Assembly: GCA_003503945.1 (NCBI GenBank)
Contig: DOCD01000063.1
Location: forward strand, 599-5,653
Source: Clostridiales bacterium
GTDB lineage: Bacteria; Bacillota; Clostridia; Christensenellales; Borkfalkiaceae
Length of the DNA: 5,055 nucleotides
Direction: 5' to 3'
Position numbers and translations under genes: made by a program. Of this stretch, positions 5,019 to 5,055 are shown piece after piece. The notes under the pieces are model-generated. The model did not search any database, had not been told where the DNA came from, and worked only from the letters and a program-made list of their open reading frames with translations. The stretch's first letter is position 1. Every line of letters begins with the position of its first letter.

Positions 5019-5055
5019 GCTCGTGTGGTGGAATAGGCAGACGCAAGGGACTTAA
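5019..5055 (+). tRNA. tRNA-Leu (anticodon UAA), 5' part, cut by the window end (copy 3)
   Basis: GCTCGTG fits the 5' acceptor strand, followed by TG, the leucine-type D arm and the anticodon arm up to TAA at the last base. The 3' half would lie beyond the window, so it may be an intact gene or a further fragment like copy 2. The acceptor differs from copy 2 (GCCGCTG), while the following 32 nt are identical. Confidence 0.6.

Noticed and set aside
4777..5046. 89-codon minus-strand open frame over the right end
   Set aside because: It spans the end of tRNA-Cys, the terminator and the tRNA-Leu fragments. Its internal LPIPP repeat is just the antisense of the repeated tRNA D arm.
4844..5055. CRISPR-like array at the right end
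   Set aside because: The repeated unit is a tRNA-Leu 5' half, the copies differ in length, there are only three, and they are ~100 nt apart. No cas gene is in view.

Overview
The window looks like a piece of an endospore-forming Firmicute, probably of class Clostridia. The evidence is three forespore genes (spoIIR, sleB, ypeB), near-consensus forespore sigma-factor promoters, strong AAGGAGG-type ribosome binding sites, and tRNA genes with encoded CCA ends. Most of it is of moderate GC. The first ~780 bases are clearly AT-richer and may have a different origin. No lineage below class can be named from the sequence.

Layout. (1) 1-726, + strand: the 3' part of an unrecognised multi-pass membrane protein with a cytosolic tail that looks like a split zinc ribbon; its start lies off the left edge. 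(2) 727-890: a short intergenic stretch with a possible 3' remnant of a broken gene, then a perfect 16-bp bidirectional terminator. (3) 893-3673, - strand: the sleB-ypeB germination operon behind a very good sigma-G promoter. SleB is the spore cortex-lytic enzyme and YpeB its partner and inhibitor. This YpeB carries a ~200-residue, strongly basic, histone-H1-like/helical extension before its membrane anchor, the most unusual protein feature here. (4) 3686-4356, - strand: spoIIR with its own terminator, a 5' leader hairpin and a candidate sigma-F promoter. (5) 4483-4832, + strand: a housekeeping promoter, then tRNA-Val(UAC), tRNA-Gly(GCC) and tRNA-Cys(GCA), closed by a terminator. The tRNA-Gly gene sits inside a 16-bp inverted repeat that ends in a T-run. 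(6) 4833-5055: no protein gene, but three copies of the 5' part of a tRNA-Leu(UAA) gene about 100 nt apart. The first two are fragments; the third is cut by the window edge.

How the genes fit together. The minus-strand block follows the order of forespore development. Early sigma-F would make SpoIIR, which signals to the mother cell so that pro-sigma-E is processed. Late sigma-G would make SleB and YpeB, which are stored in the spore and act at germination. The terminator between spoIIR and the sigma-G promoter keeps the two programmes separate. The tRNA operon is divergent from spoIIR, and the two share a 256-bp AT-rich intergenic region.
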